A stretch of 64,000 nucleotides of DNA, taken from NCBI GenBank assembly GCA_026826555.1, contig JAKSZT010053764.1, positions 39,710,523-39,774,522 on the forward strand, read 5' to 3'. The position numbers and the translations under genes are program-made. Below the pieces are notes generated by a model that was not told the origin of the DNA, ran no database searches, and worked only from the letters and a program-made list of their open reading frames with translations. This DNA comes from Tolypeutes matacus (lineage: Eukaryota; Chordata; Mammalia; Cingulata; Chlamyphoridae). Shown one piece after another: positions 35,522 to 47,396 of this stretch; position 1 is the stretch's first letter; each line of letters starts with the position of its first letter.

Positions 35522-36060
35522 TCCAGCTCGAAAATGGTGGTGGCTAGTGGGTTCCGGATTTCTGGGCTGCTAGCTCGGTCTCAGACTCAGGTGGTACGGT
35601 CTATGTTGAGTGGTGCCCACGGTGAGGAGGGCTCAGCTCGTATGTGGAAAGCCCTCACTTACTTCGTTGCGCTTCCCAGGGTGGGAGTGAGCATGCTGAA
35701 TGTTTTCCTGAAGGGGCAAAACAAGGAGAGCACTCGAGACCCGATTTCATCGCCTACCCCCATTTCCGCATCTGGTCCAAGCCCTTTCCTTGGGGAGATG
35801 GTAACCACACTCTATTCCATAACTCTCATGGGAATCCGCTTCCGACCGGCTATGAAGATGAATAAAGAGAACTTGGACCACTATGGAGGCACTGGGACCA
35901 CAGCACCGGGTTGGACCACTCTGCATGCACATGGACCAGAAAAGTGTATGGGACCTTATACTCACCTTTACCTTCACCAAATGGTGACCAAATGATGATA
36001 CTCTTCCATCACTTTGCTTGTAGCAGGAGATGGCTTAAATAAATAACTTATCTTTAGGGA
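35522..36060 (+). pseudogene. COX6A1P: COX6A1 processed pseudogene
   Basis: This is an intronless copy of the mRNA for cytochrome c oxidase subunit 6A1, a small nuclear-encoded subunit of the mitochondrial complex IV. The first frame (ATG at 35534) gives the presequence region and [20 protein letters not shown]. After about 35715 the homology shifts frame and continues as [12 protein letters not shown]...[15 protein letters not shown], ending PTGYEDE at 35865. A frameshift thus divides the protein near residue 60. A 3' UTR and AATAAATAAC follow, then an A-rich tail, so it is a retrocopy. Lying in intron 2 of NAA35 on the same strand, it has no promoter of its own that I can see. Confidence 0.92.
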
Positions 36061-36254
36061 AAAAACAAACAATTTACTAACTTCTCTAATGCTGTACAAG
36101 GACATGCTTCTATATCCAGTTATTTATCATCGAGTAGTTGTGCTTACGGTTTATCAAGTAAATTTTAAAGTTCATTGCCTGTAGTTTACTAGTGAGATAT
36201 CTGGTTACTAGTGTTCTAAGGGACCTTACAAGTTTATATAGTCCAATCTTTCAT

Positions 36255-36310
36255 TTTAAGATGCGGAAACGAAGGCCCAGAGTGATTGACTTGCTTCTAG
36301 ATCTGTGGAG
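36255..36310 (-). mobile_element. MIR-like trace
   Basis: AGATGCGGAAACGAAGGCCC then GTGATTGACTTGCTTCTAGA resemble antisense MIR. Confidence 0.45.
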
Positions 36311-36379
36311 TGTTTTTATTTAAGTTTAGTGAAGCTATTTGATATCCAGATCTACCCTAAATATATTATAAATTATTAT

Positions 36380-37500
36380 AGCAGTTGTCAAAGTTTTTGG
36401 TCTCTATTACCTATTATACTCTTAAAATTACTCTTACCCTTTTAAAAATTAGTGTTTGTGTTTTGTATGTGTATTACATATTGGTGTTTACTGTATTAAA
36501 ATTTAAAACTGAGAAGTTTAAAATGTATTAATGCATTTTAAAACAATAAACTCATTCCATGTTAACATGAATAGTGTATATTTTGTGTGAAAAATATTTT
36601 CCAAAACAAAAAATAAGAGTGCAGTGTTGTACATTTTTGCAAATCTCTTCAACGTCTAGCATAGTAAAGGGTGGTTGAATTCTCTTATCTGTTTCAGGAT
36701 TCAGCCTGTTGCCACATTTTGTTTTGGCTGAAGTATGTGAAGTAAATCTGGCCTTGCCAAATTTGTAGGTAGAAAATAGAGTATTTTAATAGGCTTTTCA
36801 AATTATTATGGATATTCTTCGCTACTACACCAATACTTGCTTAAAGTTTAGTTGCAATGTGGAATATAAAACAATATCAATGAACTTCTTGTACTGTGTT
36901 ATAGTAAAATCCATTGGCCTGTCTTGAACTTTTAATGGATCTTTTATCCGTTCCTGATTTTCTAACATGTATTGGCCTTTGTAAAATATTGGCTCAGTAA
37001 GTTATGCAGATCTTCCAATTGTTGATGTGTTTATTTTATAATATAGATAGTGCATTTGTTAAATTCACCACCAATATCAAGTATTGGGAAACTCAGGTTC
37101 ACAGTGGCAGATAACGTTTTCCAGAATTCCAATTTTCCCTTGAAAGCTCTAATTTTATCATTGGCAACAAATATTATCAGTAACAAGCTTAACTAATTCA
37201 TTTTCAAGAAAATGTCTCATGCTCAAGTCTGAATAACCATAGTTTACTTCACTCTGGTTCCAGCCCTGAGATCAATAATTTTCACTGCTTCATCAAGGAC
37301 GTTAAGTGAAATTGAAAATTTTATTTGTTTAACTGCAAATACATGGATGTGAAGAATATACTATTAGTTAATTTGGTACCACTGACTTGATTTGTGGTGA
37401 AGCCACAGCAGTTTTACTTCCCATTCCCTTTTATTTCTTCTCACCATTGCTTTTGCACCATCAGTGCAAATGTCAACACACTGAAAGAGATTAAAAAGAT
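36380..37500. other. Intron, possible decayed hAT transposon
   Basis: AAAGTTTTTGGTCTC and the following AT-rich text resemble the end of a Charlie element. I cannot follow a transposase frame. Confidence 0.3.
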
Positions 37501-37749
37501 TTTAGTATAATAAAAATATTAATCTTGCAGATTCCTGGGTTCCCAGACCATTCTTTGAGAGCTGTTGGGTTATTAGTGTATGTTCTATTAGGCTTTATTG
37601 TAGTATATTGATAGAGGCTTCTCATTATCTTTTGATGTCTGACACAGTTAAAAATTAATGTTATTTAACTTATGTTTGGCTTCGATGGTTGGGTAAAGTT
37701 CTGAAAACTGCTTTCACATCTTCCATAGAATTTGACCATCAATATTTAA

Positions 37750-37905
37750 GCTACTTACCTGCATTAGAATCATTTGGAGTGCTTTGAAAGCACTGCATAG
37801 GTCCCCACCCCTGGACTTAATTGATTTATAGTGCTGATTGGACATTGGGATTCTAAGAATGCTCCCAGGTAATTCTAATATGCAGCCAAGGTTGCGAACC
37901 ACTGT
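37750..37905 (-). mobile_element. MER5/MER58-type hAT element
   Basis: CATTAGAATCATTTGGAGTG, CTCCCAGGTAATTCTAATAT and terminal GCAGCCAAGG...GAACCACTG match this class. Confidence 0.65.
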
Positions 37906-38401
37906 TTTATAGAAAAGGAACACTATTTTAATTGGTGGTTTACTCAAGTATTTTCTACATTAAGTAAATTATAACTTTCAGAAATACTTTTGACACTATT
38001 CCTGGAACAAAAAGAGATTAGGTTTTGATACCAGGTGGTTTAAAAACAATTTGAGAAATAGCAATTAGTTTTATAGAAAAGTTTATTTAGAGGAAATTTA
38101 CTAGTGATTTCTTATTTTACATGAGGTTGGTAATTCTTACTGGAATATTGTAGCCTATGTTGGGGTCACTTGTTAATTTTTATTTCTAAAACAATTTATG
38201 GTATTCTAAGTTATTTAATCACTGTGTAGAAAGTATTGTTAGTCATTGAGTAAAAAGAATATAACCATTTCTTAGAAAATGAGTTTTAAAGTAATGCAGG
38301 CACATTTTTCAGGTGCTACTGTTTTGCTTTTGTTTTTTCTTAGAATTAAAATGTGACTATAAATATGATATTCAAAGGATTTTTCTCCTTGTTTCTTTTA
38401 G

Positions 38402-38435
38402 AATTAAAGTTGGGAGAACTGCTTCATGATAAGCT
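38402..38435 (+). CDS. NAA35: NAA35 coding exon 3, residues 42-52
   Basis: This 34-nt micro-exon has acceptor TTTCTTTTAG|AATTAAAG and donor CT|GTAAGT. It encodes the end of the R-ELKLGELLHDKL segment. It enters on phase 1 (joining G|AA for Glu) and leaves on phase 2 (CT|A for Leu). It is far too short to appear as an open frame and is found only through phase and homology. The preceding intron (about 12.8 kb) holds the COX6A1 pseudogene, MER20-like and MER5-like elements and several SINEs. Confidence 0.93.
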
Positions 38436-38954
38436 GTAAGTATTTTATGTGTTCTTCAAAATAGTATAATGTAATATTTCCATTTTTTCATGTGTAGTAG
38501 TACTCTTTGTGGTCTGTTACTTTACATTTCAACACTGTAAAAAAAAAACAAAAAAAAAAGTTTATTTTTAATGTTGGTAAGCTATTTTGGAGGCAGCTCC
38601 CTTTAGTTGTGATATGAAATGGTTATACCTAGTGAAACAATGAATTCTGGTCCTTTCCTTGAGGGTAGATGTACAGGATGTGGAATTTCTTGAAGAAAAG
38701 ATATCAGTTGTAGGTTATATGTGATTGCTGGTTGATGAGAGAGCAGGTGACTGAATGTCTGGATGAGAGTAAATTGAGAATCTCTGGAAAAGTAAAGGAA
38801 AATACTTGATTATATTTTATGTGCATAGATTAGCCTGACTTCCCATATTATGGATAGGCTCAATTTTCAAGACTGGGAATATGAAATTTAAATTAGTAGT
38901 GGACACGATTGGGCTATTGTGGGGAGAGACCTGCAGTAGAACTTGAAATTCAAT

Positions 38955-39135
38955 TCTTAAACTTTAGTGTGCATCACAGTTACTTGGAGGGCTTTTAAAA
39001 ATACAGATTGCTGGGCTCCATCCCAAGAATTCCTTATTCACTAGCTCTGGTATGGGGCTCCAGATTACACATTTCAAGCAAGTTTCCCGGTGATGCTGTT
39101 GCTGGTGATCCAAGGACCACTGTAAATCATCATTT
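38955..39135 (+). mobile_element. MER5A-like hAT-Charlie element
   Basis: TTAAACTTTAGTGTGCATCA, TACAGATTGCTGGGCTCCAT and GTTTCCCGGTGATGCTGTTG follow MER5A order. Confidence 0.85.
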
Positions 39136-39430
39136 TGATGAGGCAGGCAATTATAGGAAAGACATAATGAAACCAAAGCACAGGATAATACACAGAAGTG
39201 GCTCTTGAACAAGGCTTGAGGGAGGAAAACTAGATGAACTTAGCCCCCTTAATTTCCCCAAGATTTTAAGCTCTCAGCCCAAGGAACATGATTGCCAGTA
39301 GCTTACCACAATCACCTATTAAAGTTGCATCCTTCCTCCCAATCCATATCTCCTTTAGGCTGTTTTTTTTCTTTTCTCCCTAGCATGTATAATCTCTAAC
39401 ATACTATATAACTTGGATTTAAAAAAATTT
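39136..39430. other. Intron 3, nothing recognised
   Basis: No feature is supported here. Confidence 0.35.
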
Positions 39431-40436
39431 TTTTATCCTACTAACATATTTATAATCTGAAATTTCTCATTTTAACTGCATTCATGTGTATAATTCAGTG
39501 CTGTTAATTATATTCACAGTGTTGTGCTACCATCACCACCATCTATTACCAAAACTTTACAATCACCCCAAGTAGAAACTCTATACAACTCCCCAGTCCC
39601 TACCCCCATCCTGGCTTCTGTTAATCTATATTGTAGATTTTGACACTATGAGTTTGCTTATTTTAATTATTTCATGTCAGTGAGATCATACATTTTTCCT
39701 TTTGTGTCTGGCTTATTTCACTCAACACAGTGTCTTCAAAGTTGATGTTGTCATATGCATCAGGACGTCATTCTTTTTTATGGTTGGATAATATTCCATT
39801 GTGTATATATATATATACAACATTTATTTATATCTTCATTGGTTGATGGACACTTCAGTTGCTTCCACCTTTTGGCAGTTGTGAATAATACTGCCATGAA
39901 TATTGGTGTGCAAATATCTGAGTCCCTGCTTTCACATTTTTTGGGTATATACCTAGAAGTGGGATTGATGGGTCATAGGGTAATTCTATACCTAAATTTC
40001 CAAAGAACTGCCAAACTGTCTTCCACAGCAGCTGCACCATTTTACATTCCCATAAAAAAATGGAGTGTTCCTTTCTCTCCACATCCTCTCCAACACTTGT
40101 AATTTTGTTTTGTTTTGTTTTGTTTTTTAATAGTGGCCATTCTAGTGGGTATGAAATGGTATCTCATTCTTGTTTTGATTTGCATTTCCCTGATGGCTAA
40201 TGATCTTTTCATTTGCTTTTTGGCCATTTGTATATGCTTTTTGGAGAAATGCCTAATAAAGACTTTTGCCTATTTTTTAAAATGGGTTATCTGTCTTTAT
40301 TGTTGAGTAGTGGGATTTCTTTATATATTCTGGATATTAAACCCTTATCAGAAATGTGGTTTCCAAATATTTTCTCCCATTGAGTAGGTTTACCTTTCAC
40401 TTTGATGATAAGGTCTTTTGCAGTAGAAACATTTTT

Positions 40437-40544
40437 TTTTTATTTTTTTTTATTTTTTATTTTACCGGGAGGTCTAGGGGATCGAACCCAGGTCCCTCCA
40501 TATGGCAGACGGACACCCAACCATTTGAGCCACATCCGCCCCCT
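40437..40544 (-). mobile_element. DAS-type SINE (short class), antisense
   Basis: On the minus strand it reads GGGGGCGGATGTGGCTCAAA and ends GACCTCCCGGTAAAAT. TSD TAGAAACATTTTT lies at 40424-40436 and 40545-40557. Confidence 0.9.
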
Positions 40545-41146
40545 ATAGAAACATTTTTAATTTTGAGGCAGTCCCATTTATCTTTTTTTTCTTTTTTTCT
40601 TTTTCTTTTGTTGCTAGTGCTTTGGGTATAAAGTCTAAAAAAAAAAAACCCCATTGCTTAACACAAGGTCCTGAAGATGCTTTCCTACATTTTCTTCCTC
40701 GAGTTTTATAGTCCTGGTTCTTATATTTAGGTCTGTGATCCATTTTGAGTTAATTTTTATATGTAGTATGAGATAGGGGTCTGCCTTCATTCTTTTGCAT
40801 ATGGATATCCTGTTCTCCCAGCACCGTTTGTTGAAGAGACTATCCTTTCCCAATTGAGTGTACTTTGCAGTCTTGTAAAAATCAGTTGGCCTTGCATGTG
40901 AGGGTCTGTTTCTGAACTCTAATTTTTATTCCATTTCTCTATATTTCTATCCTTGTGCCAGTACTATGCTGTTTTGACAACTGTAGCTTTGTAATATTGT
41001 TTAAAGTCTGGATGTGTGAGTCCTCCAACTTCGTTCTTTTTCAAGATGTTTTTGGTTATTCGGGGCCCCTTATCCTTCCATATAAATTTGATTGGCTTTT
41101 TAATTTCTGCAAAGAGGGTTATTGGAATTTTGATTAGCATTGTTTC

Positions 41147-41265
41147 GATTTTTTTTTTTTTAATTTTTAATTTTTAAATCTTTAGATTACATAAATGGTA
41201 CATAAAAATATAGGGGATTGCTATATGCCCCACCCTCTTCCCCTCCCACACTTTCCCAAATTTGT
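41147..41265. mobile_element. Unassigned insertion in the antisense L1
   Basis: A poly-T start followed by AGATTACATAAATGGTACAT and a C-rich stretch breaks the L1 between GATTAGCATTG and TTGAATCTTTAAATTGC. TSD is not clear. Confidence 0.4.
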
Positions 41266-41368
41266 GTTGAATCTTTAAATTGCTTTGTATAGAATTGACT
41301 TCTTAACAATATTTAGTCTTCCATTCCATGAGCAAGGAGTTTCTTTCCATTAATTTAGGTTTTCTTTA

Positions 41369-41403
41369 ATCACGTCTTGGCCTTTTAGCTAAGATCAAGT
41401 GTA
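41369..41403 (+). pseudogene. RNU2: U2 snRNA 5'-fragment retropseudogene
   Basis: The first ~35 nt of U2 are recognisable: ATC.C.TCT.GGCCTTTT.GCTAAGATCAAGTGTA with four mismatches, including the branch-site-recognition neighbourhood only in part. It stops before the rest of the RNA. The target site is duplicated: 17 bp at 41352-41368 and 41403-41419 (AATTTAGGTTTTCTTTA versus AATTTAGGTTTCTTTGA). Confidence 0.85.
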
Positions 41404-42190
41404 ATTTAGGTTTCTTTGATTTCTTTCAGCAAGAAAGTTTTTTTTTGTGTACAAAGTTTCTGTGCATAAGTCCTTTACATACTTGATTAGATTTATTCCT
41501 GGATACTTCATTCTTTTAGTTGTGATTATAAATGGGATTTTTGTAATGATTTCCTCCTCAGATTGCTCATTACTACTGATTTTTCTGTTTTGATCTTGCA
41601 CCTCACCACTTTGTTGTATTTGTTTATTAGATCTAGGAGGTTTGTTGTACATTTTTCAGGACTGTCTATATATAGGATCATGACATCTGCAAATAGTGAA
41701 AGTTTTACTTCATTTCCAATTTGGATGCCTTTTATTTCTTTTTCTTGCCTGACTGCTCTGGCTAGAACTTCCAGGACTATGTTGGGTAACAGTGGTGACA
41801 GTGGGCATCCTTGTCTGCCTGATCACAGAGGGAAAGCTTTCAGCCTTTCACCATTGAGTATGTTAGCAGTGGGTTTTTCCATGTATGCCCTTTTAGCACG
41901 TTGAGGAAATTTCCTTCTATTCTTGTTTTTCTAAGTGTTTTCATCAAGAAAGGATGCAAGATTTTTTCAAATGCCTTCTCTGCATCAATAGAGATGATAA
42001 TGTGGTTTTTTCCCTCCTCTTTGTTCTGTTAGTGTGATGTATTACATTAATTGATTTTCTTATGTTGAACCACCCTAGCCTATCTGGAATAAATCTCACT
42101 TGATCATATAATTCTTTCAGTGTGCTTTTGGATTTGGCTTGCTGGTATTTTGTTGAGAATTTTTGCATCTATCTTCATAAGAAAATTGGT

Positions 42191-43497
42191 CTGTAAGTTA
42201 TATATTACATTAAAAATATTTCCCCTAGATTTTGACAGTATTTTAATAATCTATGGCTTATTATTGTATATAAAAATTTTATATAGTTGAAATAATCAGT
42301 TTTTTCCCTTCCCACTTCTTTGTGAATTATTGAGCAGGTTTTTTAAGGTCAGAATATAAATAGGCCTGGGATTCAGTTTTTCAAACTATGTAAATCAAAG
42401 ATTTAACTTTTTCCATATGATTAGTCACTGTTTTTCTGCCTTTATCACACATAAATCCCTCAAAAATGTGGGTCTATATTCTTTCAGTAATCTGTATATT
42501 CTAGAATGCGTTACATTTGCTACAGCTTTATAGTAACGTTTGTTACTTTATTTTTTTATTGAAAAAATTCTCTTCCATTCTTCCATTTTTCTCTTTTGGC
42601 TTTGCAGGCTCTTTGAAAAATATTTGGGTTTTGATTAGCATTGAACCAGATTTATAGACATGAGTTGTCTTCAACAATATTCTCATATGATCATATTGTC
42701 AAAGTAGTAGGACACTGGAGGGATTGCACGGAAAGAGTGTCTCCTTAATGTCTTAACTGCTGCTTTTTTCCTGAAAGAAATGACTTGGTGTAGCAAGCAG
42801 ATTTCTTTATTTTCCCAGTCTTCTAAAGACTAAGCAAAATACAAAGTCAGTTGTTTGGTGACCAAACTTTCTTTTAGGATTGTCTTCTTCCTCTTCCATT
42901 TCTTTAGGCAGTTAATGATATGCTTTCTAAGCAGTCCACAATTGCATCACAGATCTCTGCTTTTTTTGCTAATTAGCCACAAATACCAGACCATCAGGAT
43001 ATCTAAATTATTTTTCATTATGGCATTGCAAAACCATTGGGTATTGTAGGCTGTAATGTGCCAGATTTATTGGATTTTTAAGATATAAAGGAAATGTAAA
43101 GTTACATTTGACAATGATTGTTCCAAACATGACTTTTTAAATGTTAGTTATAGAAAATAATTTAAGAAAGGCAAAGTGAAATCCATTATCCATCGCTTAA
43201 TCTCTTTTATCCACATTTCTAATGCACAAACTTTTTAAAAGAAGCATAAAAGACTCATCTTTGATTTTAGTTCTTTTCTGCCCTACAGTGCACGTAAAAT
43301 AATTTGAGTGGCTAGTACACGAAGAATTATGAAAGGAAGTTCTAATTGAAATAAAAGTTTTAGCAATTTGAGAAGACAAGCTACAGAGAATATTGTAGTT
43401 ATTGAAAGTATTATAATAATTTTTCTGCCATTGTAGGAATCTGGGTAAGTATATTCATTCAAAAACAATTTGTGGGGACATATTTTTTTATTTGCAG
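42191..43497. other. NAA35 intron 3, nothing named
   Basis: GGGTTTTGATTAGCATTGAA near 42630 is a possible antisense L1 trace. I see no gene. Confidence 0.35.
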
Positions 43498-43612
43498 ATT
43501 TGGTCTTTTTGAAGCCATGTCTGCTATTGAAATGATGGATCCCAAGATGGATGCTGGCATGATTGGAAACCAAGTTAATCGAAAAGTTCTCAATTTTGAA
43601 CAAGCTATCAAG
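43498..43612 (+). CDS. NAA35: NAA35 coding exon 4, residues 53-91
   Basis: The acceptor is TTTGCAG|A and the donor AAG|GTAGTC. The exon encodes the highly conserved [20 protein letters not shown] segment, then a stretch ending in FEQAIK. The MDPKMDAG motif is a hallmark of Mak10/NAA35 proteins, as I know the family. It ends on a complete Lys codon. The frame reads through into intron, where a TA-rich microsatellite follows. Confidence 0.96.
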
Positions 43613-44205
43613 GTAGTCACCATTGTACTTTTTGTGTTTTATCTTATGCTATTTTATATATATATGTATATATATATATGTTAAAGTGTTGCAGTTAGTA
43701 AAGAAAATCAAGCTTAGTGTATTAGCTTAAAGTGCAGTTTTCTTTAAAATATGCCCAGATATATAAATAAGAATGTTACAAACTTTATCTAGCTTCTCCT
43801 ATTGAAATTTGGAAACTGTTTCAGGTGTTCATTAAAAGCTTGCTTTAAATTTGTACATTTGTGTGGCTTTTTTTTGTTGTTGTTAATTTTTGAAAGCATC
43901 TGAGTATATATTCAGCTACTGGGATAATTAGCTTAGGGATTGGATTTTATGTATTAATATATTAAGTAAAATGTTAAGGTAGTGAATTTGAAATTTACGA
44001 AATGAGAATTGATTTAAAAGTTCATGCATAATTGCCAGAGTTTAATTTTGTATGTTTTATGAAGGAAAGATTTGCTAAGCAAATGGATACTGTAAACAAA
44101 ATTTGCAAGTGTTCTCAGTTTAAGGGAAAATTTCATAAAAATGTTCTTTTTTTTTGTAACTAGTTTCAGTTCATTGAAATGATTCATATCAATGCTTAAA
44201 ACCAT
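43613..44205. other. NAA35 intron 4 with (TA)n tract
   Basis: TA-rich microsatellite at 43656-43680 just after exon 4. The rest is unassigned. Confidence 0.45.
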
Positions 44206-44209
44206 TTAA

Positions 44210-44684
44210 TTTTTTTTGAGAGCAGAGTTATTTGTTCATTTCTTATATTTAAAGTATTCTTTGATGACATTCTTGGCCTGAGATTCTTTGCTCATAGTCC
44301 TTAAGAACCACAGAACTGCAACCAGCCACTTTACAGAGTTTCCCTTTCTGATTTTACAGAGGCCTACCCATTCACCTAGTTTCTTATTGTCAACCTTAAT
44401 TATTCAGCACAAAGGGCACCAACTTGTCATATGTAGGGTCGTTACAGATACAAGGACACAAAGATGGTCTTGGCACTTATCTAAGGCTTTGGCAGCTTCA
44501 CAGATTGTATGTGCTAGGTCATTGTGGATGCGGGCAGTCTTCAGCACCTCTTGTAAAGTAGTGTTAATGTCCATTCCACTTCCAGCAGCAATGCCTTTCT
44601 TGGCTATGGTGGCAGGTTATGGGTGGAGCTGAATCTTGAATGCACTTGAGCTTCTGCATGACATGGCAGCGGCAGGGAAAAGGT
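44210..44684 (-). pseudogene. RPS12P: RPS12 processed pseudogene
   Basis: This is an antisense intronless copy of the mRNA for ribosomal protein eS12 (RPS12) of the 40S subunit. On the minus strand the 5' UTR-like CCTTTTCCCTGCCGCTGCC begins near 44684. The start codon has become ATA (44605-44607). The body shows [17 protein letters not shown], then EAAKALDK and HLCVLV. After an in-frame TGA and frame changes come [16 protein letters not shown] and finally [16 protein letters not shown] with a stop at 44236-44238. A 3' UTR and poly-A (poly-T on plus, 44210-44217) complete the retrocopy. It lies in intron 4 opposite to NAA35. Confidence 0.9.
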
Positions 44685-44969
44685 TAAACTGCTTTTAAAA
44701 GACTTGTTGGCTTGACTTTTCATTTCTTTATAAAGGCCTTTAATCTGTTTGAAATTAGAGAGGCTTAGATTTTTAAGGTCTGTATCTTAAGATATGTTGC
44801 TTTTAGAAATAGGGTTAATTTGGTATTTTAATGTTAGCAAATGGTGTAATAGTTTTCTTAGAATTGCTGTTTGAAGTTTTTAGCTTTTGATTGCCAAAAT
44901 GCTCAGGTGCCTAGCAATCATAAATTTAAAAAAATTTCTGCTTATATATCATATTTCTCCCCTTTTTAG

Positions 44970-45044
44970 GATGGCACCATTAAAATTAAAGACCTCACCT
45001 TGCCTGAATTGATAGGGATAATGGATACCTGTTTTTGCTGTTTG
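44970..45044 (+). CDS. NAA35: NAA35 coding exon 5, residues 92-116
   Basis: The acceptor is CTTTTTAG|GATGGC and the donor TTG|GTAAGA. It encodes [20 protein letters not shown] and then CFCCL, in phase 0 on both sides (75 nt). It lies 285 bp downstream of the antisense RPS12 pseudogene. Confidence 0.95.
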
Positions 45045-46425
45045 GTAAGAGTTAAAATAAGAATATTGGTTTATTGAAAACTGTGACTTGTCTGAATTTT
45101 TGAATTAAAAGTATACGCATCATTGTGTATGAAATATCTGTAATGCTACTGGGCCTAGTAAGATATGCATAAAATTAGCAAGCCAAGTTATACCCTGGGA
45201 AACAGTATTTCATGTCCCCATGTAGTTTTAGAAATTCCAGTTTACTGGGTGAAGTATATTTTCTAATGAAGATAATATGGCCATTGTCCAGGATACCTTT
45301 TTTATTTTCAAGGTACTCATAGAAACAAACCTGTAATTGGAAGGTTCCACAAAATAAGTATGGAATTGAAACAGAAAGCTTTGGATTGGTTTTGGAGAGT
45401 TTTTTTCCCCTAATTTAGATAAATTGTGGTTAACTGACCACTATAAAAAAAAAATTTTTTTTTAGTGATTTATAAATGCTACATAGTTTATCTACCCTGT
45501 ACAGTGTTATTTCAATATTGAAAAATTCTCACGTGCTGCTTTTTTCCCTTGCTTTTACTATCCCTTTCTTTTTAAACTTGATGTTAAATAATTCAACATC
45601 ATTCTTAGACATACGTAAAATTTATTTTTTCATCCAGTAAATAGTCATTGATTCCCAATGTGTATAAATCCTCTTTTACATGTTTATATATTTTTCACTT
45701 AGGTCTTACATCAGCTCCATTAAGTATCTGATATCTTATTTGCCTTGGGGTACAGTGCTAGAAGGGGGCTTAATCAGAATCCTAATCCTGGTACTTCTGC
45801 CTGCATAGCTGTCTCCTTCCCCCAAAGATATCTCTCTTACCCTTGAGGAGTTACAGTTCTGGTAGGATAGGAGAGGAGACAGAGATTGCTAGGGGCAGAC
45901 ATGTAAAGAAACAATTCTGACAAGTGTAAATGTTTTTATAATGATGCTGTGGAAACAGAGAAGAGGGGTTAATTAAGTCTGGGAGGGAAAGAAAGGCTGT
46001 AGAAAGGAAGCGATTCTGGCATGAGGTACTGAAGGATGGTAGGCATATGATAGGAGGGGTGACTATTTCAGGCATAGAAAGTATTTTTCATAGATATCGC
46101 AATATAAAATTGTTTGGGGAATCTTGAATATCTGCTTATGGCCGAAATCTGGCAGGGAGGGAAGTGGGAGGAGTGAAGGAATAGTCAAAAGTAGTAGAGA
46201 GGAAGGGAAGGGTAAATAGAGGGAACAAAAAGAGAGGATTTCTGCCACAGTTGTGGGTTCATTCTTTGAGACTCTTGGAACTATGTTGAAAAGCTTGGCT
46301 TAACAGGCAGAAGGTTTTTAGTCTGGAAAGTCTTTCTTCTGCACACTGGTAATAGAGATACACACTTTATAGTTTTTTTTCATGGGTGTATCTCATTTCA
46401 TAATGTAGTAGCATGTGTCTTGCTC
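45045..46425. other. NAA35 intron 5, nothing named
   Basis: The minus-strand open frames at 45851-46248 lie in purine-rich ancient-repeat-like text and show no protein family. Confidence 0.35.
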
Positions 46426-46429
46426 TATT

Positions 46430-46670
46430 GCAGAATTCCTGAGCTTTAGTATAAAATATAACTTATAAACTTGGGCAAATTATTTAAACTCTCTGTGTCC
46501 TAATAAGTGAAAAGAGGAGAAAATGAGATAAGAAATATTGAAACACTAGTATAGAATATAGATAGGGCCTTGTAGTTACTCGATTTTGACTGTTGTTGGT
46601 ATTCCCAACTTCTAGCATATGAAACCTGGCATATGGCAGGCAGTCAATAAAATAGTGTTGAATGATTATC
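46430..46670 (+). mobile_element. MIR-like SINE
   Basis: ACTTGGGCAAATTATTTAAACTC-type MIR landmark near 46470 is followed by AAAATGAGATAAGAAAT. It is decayed. Confidence 0.5.
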
Positions 46671-46861
46671 TTTGTGTTTTAGAAAGATCCCTCTGGTTGG
46701 GGATATTGAATTAGAGATGGGAGCCAGGAAGACCATTGCATAGTTTCTTGCAATAGTCTAGGTGAGATATAATGTTCTTTGTTGGGTTAGTGGTGATGGG
46801 GATGTAAAAGAAGTGTTGAATGAATGGCTAAGAACCCTGTTCTAAAATTTTGAATTTCCAG

Positions 46862-46893
<32 letters not shown>

Positions 46894-47228
46894 CAGTTTA
46901 TATATTTTTTATTACATTATGGACTTGATTGCATACTGGTGCACATCAGAGGCACTCTAATATCATTAATCTTTAAATATATTGCAAACTGAGTTGCATC
47001 TGAGAATGCATCCCATAGATAGTCATAAATAATCATGTTTATGGTATATGATTCTTGAAATTGAAATCTAACTCTTTTGTCTTTTCTGACATTTCCTAGT
47101 CCTTTTTTGAATCTTGTGATTAATCATATTTATTTGGGTCTGGGACACTTTGGCATTTGAATGTTGGGATCAATTTAGACTACAGACTCCGTGGACCACC
47201 CTTAAACAAGTACACTCTTTCTTTATAG
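46671..47228. other. NAA35 intron 5, ancient repeat trace
   Basis: AGAAAGATCCCTCTGGTTGG and GCAATAGTCTAGGTGAGATA resemble a mammal-wide repeat also seen at 58200-58900. A (TA)n/poly-T tract lies at 46865-46896. Confidence 0.4.
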
Positions 47229-47396
47229 ATAACATGGTTAGAAGGCCATTCCTTGGCACAGACAGTATTTACGTGCCTTTACATTCATAATCCAGACTTC
47301 ATAGAAGACCCTGCCATGAAAGCTTTTGCTCTGGGAATCTTGAAAATCTGTGACATTGCAAGGGAAAAAGTAAATAAAGCTGCCGTTTTTGAAGAG
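47229..47396 (+). CDS. NAA35: NAA35 coding exon 6, residues 117-172
   Basis: The acceptor is TTTATAG|ATAACA and the donor GAG|GTAAGA. These 56 codons begin [20 protein letters not shown] and end [10 protein letters not shown]. The sequence is alpha-helical in character, matching the all-helical NAA35 scaffold known from NatC structures. Phase 0 on both sides. Confidence 0.96.

Larger units (their letters stand above)
39430..42190 (-). mobile_element. Large antisense L1 fragment (3' UTR, ORF2 C-terminus and RT region)
   Basis: Minus-strand pieces encode ORF2 tail (39855-40227, [10 protein letters not shown] and [11 protein letters not shown]), middle (40457-40853, GKDSLFNKRCWENRISI) and RT-domain parts (41395-42168, [40 protein letters not shown]). 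All frames are broken by stops and shifts. It was itself a target for a DAS-type SINE, a U2 fragment and one unassigned insertion. Confidence 0.92.

Noticed and set aside
39755..41904. Plus-strand open frames rich in Phe and Ile
   Set aside because: They are shadows of the antisense L1 ORF2 whose real homology is on the minus strand.
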